Notes under the pieces: model-generated
The model's input: only the letters and a program-made list of their open reading frames with translations
The model's database searches: none
Told to the model about the DNA's origin: nothing
NCBI GenBank assembly: GCA_934540955.1
Contig: CAKTCY010000072.1
Location: 1 to 8,960 of the forward strand
Reading direction: 5' to 3'
DNA length: 8,960 nucleotides
Origin: an uncultured Faecalibacterium sp.
GTDB taxonomy: Bacteria; Bacillota; Clostridia; Oscillospirales; Ruminococcaceae
In this document: positions 5,519-8,960 of the stretch, piece after piece
Layout: each line of letters begins with the position of its first letter
How positions within the stretch are numbered: position 1 is the first letter of the stretch
Made by a program: the position numbers and the translations under genes

Positions 5519-5567
5519 GCCGCCGGGCACTCTTGGAAACAGGAGTGCCCGGCGGCTTTTTGTTTTG
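5519..5567 (+). terminator. Intrinsic terminator after the lipoprotein pair
   Basis: A perfect 14-base stem, GCCGCCGGGCACTC (5519-5532) with GAGTGCCCGGCGGC (5543-5556), a 10-base loop, then TTTTTGTTTTG. Confidence 0.93.
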
Positions 5568-5705
5568 TGCTGCATTACCTGTTCTTTACATTGGGGCTGG
5601 CAGTATGCACAAAATTTTACGCACTTTTTGCACGTCCATGGTCGCAGCAAGGGCGGCAAAGCGGTAGAATAAGGCCGTTCCCAAGGAAAACACAAAAAGA
5701 CAGTG

Positions 5706-5728
5706 CCGGGCGGGAGCCCGGGTTTTTA
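5706..5728 (+). promoter_or_regulatory. Terminator-like hairpin in the pstS leader (possible attenuator)
   Basis: CCGGGC (5706-5711) pairs with GCCCGG (5716-5721) around GGGA and is followed by GTTTTTAAT. It sits 9 bases before the pstS ribosome binding site (GGAGG, 5731-5735). It could stop transcripts before pstS, or cap the 5' end of the mRNA. A weak -10-like TAGAAT lies near 5675-5680; I see no convincing Pho box. Confidence 0.5.
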
Positions 5729-5745
5729 ATGGAGGAAATTCTATC

Positions 5746-6639
5746 ATGAAAAAGATCTCTCGTCGTTCGTTTCTGACCGTTTGCGGTGCAGCTGCTGCGG
5801 CTGCTGCCCTGACTGCCTGCGGCGGTTCTGCTTCTTCTGCATCCAGCACCGCTGCTTCTGCTTCCACCACCGCTTCTTCCGCTGCTGAGCAGGCAGCCGG
5901 CACCCTGAGCGGCAACGTTGCTACCGGCGGTTCCACTTCCATGAAGAACGTCATCGCTGCCCTGACCGAGGGCTTTGCCGAGGTCGAGCCGGGCGTCACC
6001 GTCAGCTACGACCCCACCGGCTCCGGCGCAGGCATCACCGGCGCTACCGACAAGACGCTGGACATCGGCCTGTCCTCCCGCGCCCTGAAGGACGACGAGA
6101 AGAACGATGTGGACGGAACTACCGTGGCACTGGACGGCATCGCCATCGTTGTGAACAAGGACAGCAAGGTCGCCGACCTGACCGTGGAGCAGCTCAAGAA
6201 GATGTTCACCGGCGAGATCACCAACTGGAAGGATGTCGGCGGCGACGACGGCGAGATCGTTCTGGTGGGCCGTGAGGCCGGTTCCGGCACCCGCGATGGC
6301 TTTGAGAGCATCGTGGACGTGAAGGACAGCTGCAAGTACGCACAGGAGCTGACCGCTACCGGCGCTGTCATCAGCGCTGTGGAGGCAAACCCGCTGGCAG
6401 TCGGCTACGCTTCTCTGTCCGCTGTGGGCGACACCGTTGCCATGGTCACCGTGGAGGGTGTGGAGTGCAGCGAGGACACCGTGAAGGACGGCAGCTACAA
6501 GATCCAGCGTCCCTTCGTGTTCGTCACCAACAAGAGCGTCACCCTGTCTGAGCAGGCACAGGCCTTTGTGGACTTTGCCACCAGCAAGGACGCTGCCGAC
6601 CTCATCCGCACCGCAGGCGCTGTGCCCGTGAACGAGTAA
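5746..6639 (+). CDS. pstS: Phosphate ABC transporter substrate-binding lipoprotein PstS
   Basis: A 297-residue periplasmic-binding-type lipoprotein that captures inorganic phosphate outside the membrane and delivers it to PstCA. Residues 1-25 form a signal with a twin-arginine motif SRRSFL (5-10), an alanine-rich core and lipobox LTAC (C25). A Ser/Ala/Thr linker follows to about 50. Phosphate-binding motifs are in the usual order: GGSTS (61-65), TGSGAGI (91-97), DIGLSSR (106-112), TGEITNW (155-161) and REAGSGTRDGFE (176-187). GGAGG 10 bases upstream sets the start. It heads the pst operon; pstC follows after 330 bases containing an inverted-repeat element and a terminator-like hairpin, which fits the common pattern of making much more PstS than permease. 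Phosphate-starvation control is expected from the family but not shown by a site here. Confidence 0.96.
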   Translation: MKKISRRSFLTVCGAAAAAAALTACGGSASSASSTAASASTTASSAAEQAAGTLSGNVATGGSTSMKNVIAALTEGFAEVEPGVTVSYDPTGSGAGITGATDKTLDIGLSSRALKDDEKNDVDGTTVALDGIAIVVNKDSKVADLTVEQLKKMFTGEITNWKDVGGDDGEIVLVGREAGSGTRDGFESIVDVKDSCKYAQELTATGAVISAVEANPLAVGYASLSAVGDTVAMVTVEGVECSEDTVKDGSYKIQRPFVFVTNKSVTLSEQAQAFVDFATSKDAADLIRTAGAVPVNE

Positions 6640-6649
6640 AAGGCGCTCA

Positions 6650-6878
6650 GGGTCAGCCCGGCTGGGAGCTCCCCCGCGAAATAACGGGTTGCGGCACCCA
6701 GCAGTTGCTTCGCTTTCGCTTGCATCTTGCTGGCCGCGGCCCCAACAGCAGCTCCTTGTTTCCGCCACTGGCGGCAGTCGCTGCTGTTGCAGGGCTTCCA
6801 GCGCCCGCCCTATTGCCTGCGGCAACAGGGTCCCACCCTCGGATCATTCGCTGGTGAAACTCCCGACCGAACTGACCC
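6650..6878. repeat. 229-bp inverted-repeat element between pstS and pstC (MITE- or REP-like)
   Basis: The ends are imperfect 19-base inverted repeats: GGGTCAG...GGGAG (6650-6668) against the complement of CTCCC...CTGACCC (6860-6878), 15 of 19 identical. Inside is a chain of hairpins: AACAGCAGC/GCTGCTGTT near 6747-6790 enclosing CCGCC/GGCGG, CCAGCA/TGCTGG near 6699-6732, and TTGCC/GGCAA near 6813-6823. The pstS-pstC gap is 330 bases; besides this element it holds only the terminator-like hairpin at 6913. No protein is encoded in it that I can support. Confidence 0.6.
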
Positions 6879-6912
6879 GGTAACAGGATGGGGACGATGA
6901 TAAAATTAGCCC

Positions 6913-6953
6913 GCCGCGTCAGCCTGCCGTTTCTGCGAGCCGACGCGGCTTTT
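6913..6953 (+). terminator. Terminator-like hairpin just before pstC
   Basis: GCCGCGTC (6913-6920) pairs with GACGCGGC (6942-6949) and is followed by TTTTATAAAGG. It ends about 4 bases before the pstC ribosome binding site, so partial termination would lower permease expression relative to pstS. Confidence 0.65.
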
Positions 6954-6969
6954 ATAAAGGATTTCAGCT

Positions 6970-7881
6970 ATGAACAAAAAATCCTATCTGGCCCGGGTGC
7001 GGCTGCCCCGCACTCCCGCCGACTGGCTGGAAGCGGTGATGAATTTCATCTTCTTCCTGTGCGGAATGCTGGCGGTGTGCTGTGTGGTGCTCATCTCGGC
7101 GTACATGGTGGTCTCCGGCGTACCGGCTATCCATAAGATCGGCATTTTCAAATTTCTGTTCGGCACCAAATGGGCGTCCACCGCGGCAGAGCCGCTGTTC
7201 GGCATCCTGCCCTTCATCCTGTCCAGTGTCTACGGCACGCTGGGCGCTACCATCATCGGTGTGCCCATCGGCCTGCTGACGGCGGTGTTCCTCTCCAAGG
7301 CCGCAGACCCCAAGCTGCGCACCGTGGTGGTCACCGCCATCGAGCTGCTGTCCGGCATCCCCAGCGTGGTGTTCGGCCTTTTGGGTATGCAGGTGCTGGT
7401 GCCCGCCGTAGCAAAGACCTTCGGCAAGGCCTCCGGTGCCTGCCTGCTCAGCGCCATCGTGGTGCTTTCCATCATGATTTTGCCCAGCATCGTGTCCGTG
7501 TCGGTGACGGCGCTCAACGCCGTGCCGCCGGAGTATGAGCAGGGCAGTCTGGCGCTGGGCGCTACCGACACCGAAACATGGTTCAAGATCAGCATTCCGG
7601 CGGCCAAAAGCGGCATTGCCGCAGGCGTTGTGCTGGGCATCGGCCGCGCCATCGGCGAGGCTATGGCTGTGATGATGGTGGCGGGCAACAGCCCCAATAT
7701 GCCGGACAGCCTGTTCCGCAGCGTCACCCTGCTGACCACCGCCATCGCCAAGGAAATGAGCTACGCCGGCGGCTTGCAGCGGCAGGCACTGTTCAGCATC
7801 GCACTGGTGCTGTTCGTGTTCATTATGCTCATCAACGTTGTGCTGAATGTGGTACTGAAGGGAGGCAACCGCGATGAATAA
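6970..7881 (+). CDS. pstC: Phosphate ABC transporter permease PstC
   Basis: A 303-residue inner-membrane protein with about six hydrophobic segments, beginning near residues 22-46 and ending near 272-296. With PstA it forms the phosphate channel. The cytoplasmic EAA loop, which docks onto PstB, is at about 186-211 (PPEYEQGSLALGAT then FKISIPAA), followed by GIGRAIGEAMAVMMVAGN, typical of PstC. The length is normal. AAAGG (6956-6960) lies 9 bases before the ATG, directly after the hairpin tail. Its stop overlaps the start of pstA by 8 bases, so the two are translationally coupled. Confidence 0.95.
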   Translation: MNKKSYLARVRLPRTPADWLEAVMNFIFFLCGMLAVCCVVLISAYMVVSGVPAIHKIGIFKFLFGTKWASTAAEPLFGILPFILSSVYGTLGATIIGVPIGLLTAVFLSKAADPKLRTVVVTAIELLSGIPSVVFGLLGMQVLVPAVAKTFGKASGACLLSAIVVLSIMILPSIVSVSVTALNAVPPEYEQGSLALGATDTETWFKISIPAAKSGIAAGVVLGIGRAIGEAMAVMMVAGNSPNMPDSLFRSVTLLTTAIAKEMSYAGGLQRQALFSIALVLFVFIMLINVVLNVVLKGGNRDE

Positions 7882-8731
7882 CGGCTTTTCGCCCTCCCGC
7901 CGGGCATGGAACCGGGTAATGACCGTGCTGGTCTGGGCCAGTGCAGTGCTGGTGATGGTGCTGGTGGCCGGGATCATCGGCTTGGTGCTGGTGCGGGGCA
8001 TCCCCCACATCAGCTGGAAGTTCCTTTCCACCACTGCTAGTGTGCTGAAAAAGACCGACGGCATCCTGCCCGCCATCCTCAACACCCTGTATGTCATCCT
8101 GCTGACATTACTCATTGTGTTGCCGCTGGGCGTGGGCGCGGCGGTCTACCTGACCGAATACGCCTCCAACCGGCGGCTCATCGAGGTCATCGAGTTCACC
8201 AACGAAACGCTGGCGGGTATCCCCAGCATCATCTACGGCTTGGTAGGTATGCTGGTGTTCAGTCAGGCGCTGGGCTTCCAGACCTGTCTGCTGTCCGGCA
8301 GCCTGACGCTGGTGGTGATGAATCTGCCCACCATCATCCGCACCACACAGGAATCCCTGAAAACGGTGCCGCAGGGCTACCGTGAGGGTGCCATGGGTCT
8401 GGGTGCAGGCAAGTGGCACATCATCCGCACCATCGTGCTGCCCTGCAGCATCGATGGCATCGTCACCGGCTGCATTCTGGCGGTAGGACGCATCGTGGGC
8501 GAAAGCGCCGCGCTGCTGTTCACCGCCGGTGCGGCAGAGGTGATCGCCAAGAGCGTGTTCAAGGCCTACACCTCCAACGGTGCCACCCTGTCGGTGCTGC
8601 TGTATCTGCGCGCCTTTGAGGACGGCGACTTCGCCTCCGCATGGGGCATCGGTGCAGTGCTGCTGGTGCTGGTGCTGCTCATCAATCTGGCAGCACGGCT
8701 GGCTAAAACAAAACTGAAACAGAAGCAGTAA
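7874..8731 (+). CDS. pstA: Phosphate ABC transporter permease PstA
   Basis: A 285-residue integral membrane partner of PstC with about six hydrophobic segments. The EAA loop is VPQGYREGAMGLGAGKWH starting at V165, followed by the VGRIVGESAALLFTAGAA segment characteristic of PstA. GGGAGG (7860-7865) within the end of pstC, 8 bases before the ATG, and the 8-base overlap support the start. A 122-bp palindromic element separates it from pstB. Confidence 0.95.
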   Translation: MNNGFSPSRRAWNRVMTVLVWASAVLVMVLVAGIIGLVLVRGIPHISWKFLSTTASVLKKTDGILPAILNTLYVILLTLLIVLPLGVGAAVYLTEYASNRRLIEVIEFTNETLAGIPSIIYGLVGMLVFSQALGFQTCLLSGSLTLVVMNLPTIIRTTQESLKTVPQGYREGAMGLGAGKWHIIRTIVLPCSIDGIVTGCILAVGRIVGESAALLFTAGAAEVIAKSVFKAYTSNGATLSVLLYLRAFEDGDFASAWGIGAVLLVLVLLINLAARLAKTKLKQKQ

Positions 8732-8744
8732 AAAGAGAACGAGA

Positions 8745-8866
8745 AACCCTCTCAGTCATTGCTTCGCAATGCCAGCTCCCCCGAGGGGGGAGCTAGAGCA
8801 GCACTAACCGGCAGATGACAAAAGCTCCCCCTTCGGGGGAGCTGGCGCGCAGCGCCTGAGAGGGTT
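8745..8866. repeat. 122-bp palindromic element between pstA and pstB
   Basis: Perfect 11-base terminal inverted repeats AACCCTCTCAG (8745-8755) and CTGAGAGGGTT (8856-8866). Inside each end lies a small hairpin, ATTGC-ttc-GCAAT (8758-8770) and GGCGC-gca-GCGCC (8844-8856, touching the right terminal repeat). Then come two hairpins with identical 9-base stems, AGCTCCCCC/GGGGGAGCT (8774-8794 and 8823-8843). The layout is that of a non-autonomous transposon remnant or dispersed palindromic repeat. I recall such sequences between genes in Faecalibacterium but cannot confirm copy number. Confidence 0.8.
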
Positions 8867-8893
8867 CGTCCCAATTCAAACATGAGGTACTCT

Positions 8894-8960
8894 ATGGAAA
8901 ACACGAATGTGCCGGTGATATCGGCAAAGGATCTGAACCTCTGGTACGGCGACTTCAAGG
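8894..8960 (+). CDS. pstB: Phosphate ABC transporter ATP-binding protein PstB (3' partial, first 22 residues)
   Basis: The frame from the ATG at 8894 reads MENTNVPVISAKDLNLWYGD and then runs off the window. The segment DLNLWYGDF is the typical N-terminal strand of PstB, and the position after pstA fits. GAGGT (8884-8888) lies 5 bases before this ATG; an in-frame ATG at 8882 has no ribosome binding site. The Walker motifs lie beyond the window. PstB is the cytoplasmic ATPase of the phosphate importer. Confidence 0.88.
   Translation, partial: MENTNVPVISAKDLNLWYGDFK

Noticed and set aside
5568..5745. Pho box upstream of pstS
   Set aside because: Only one TTTACA-like hexamer near 5585 without the regularly spaced partners a PhoP/PhoB site needs.
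5617..6825. A 402-residue open frame on the minus strand across pstS
   Set aside because: It lies antisense to an unambiguous PstS, has no ribosome binding site and a low-complexity Ala/Gly/Ser/His composition typical of the shadow of a GC-rich gene.
6964..8115. A 383-residue open frame on the minus strand across pstC and pstA
   Set aside because: His/Gln-rich shadow of two well-recognised permease genes; no start signal.

Overview
The window looks like chromosome of a gut Clostridia/Oscillospiraceae bacterium, most probably Faecalibacterium or a close relative. The reasons are GC-rich Gram-positive style genes with strong AGGAGG ribosome binding sites, an Opp/Dpp-type peptide transporter, and a pstSCAB operon interrupted by short palindromic intergenic repeats that I associate from memory with F. 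prausnitzii. The genus is inference; the family-level placement is firmer.

Layout. (1) 1-1377: the end of an oligopeptide/dipeptide ABC transporter operon (oppD C-terminus, complete oppF). (2) 1447-3856: an accessory island. Its two ends are ~89% identical direct repeats of at least 200 bp. On the minus strand each repeat reads as a complete small transcription unit: sigma70-type promoter, ~190-nt structured RNA, intrinsic terminator. Between them lie an AT-richer minus-strand gene for an archaeal-type AAA ATPase with winged-helix and PD-(D/E)xK-like C-terminal domains (DUF234 type), bracketed by two near-identical ~35-bp AT-rich palindromes, and a plus-strand ~260-nt non-coding transcript candidate with its own promoter, tandem internal repeats and terminator. 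(3) 3911-4085: a minus-strand tRNA-Lys(UUU) with promoter and terminator. (4) 4026-4414: a gene-free stretch with a long GC-rich hairpin and a promoter. (5) 4415-5567: two small unrecognised lipoproteins with twin-arginine signals, closed by a strong terminator. (6) 5568-8960: the phosphate-specific transport operon pstS-pstC-pstA-pstB (pstB runs off the end), with a 229-bp inverted-repeat element between pstS and pstC, a 122-bp one between pstA and pstB, and terminator-like hairpins just before the pstS and pstC ribosome binding sites.

How the parts work together. The Opp and Pst systems are ordinary nutrient uptake: OppD and OppF power peptide import; PstS captures phosphate outside, PstC/PstA form the channel and PstB hydrolyses ATP. 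The hairpins and palindromic elements between pst genes could set different expression levels for the abundant binding protein and the scarce membrane parts. The unusual part is the 1.4-3.9 kb island, where a probable DNA-acting ATPase sits among palindromes and three RNA genes. I cannot assign it a function. A selfish or mobile ATPase unit, or a regulatory or defence cassette, are the ideas worth testing.
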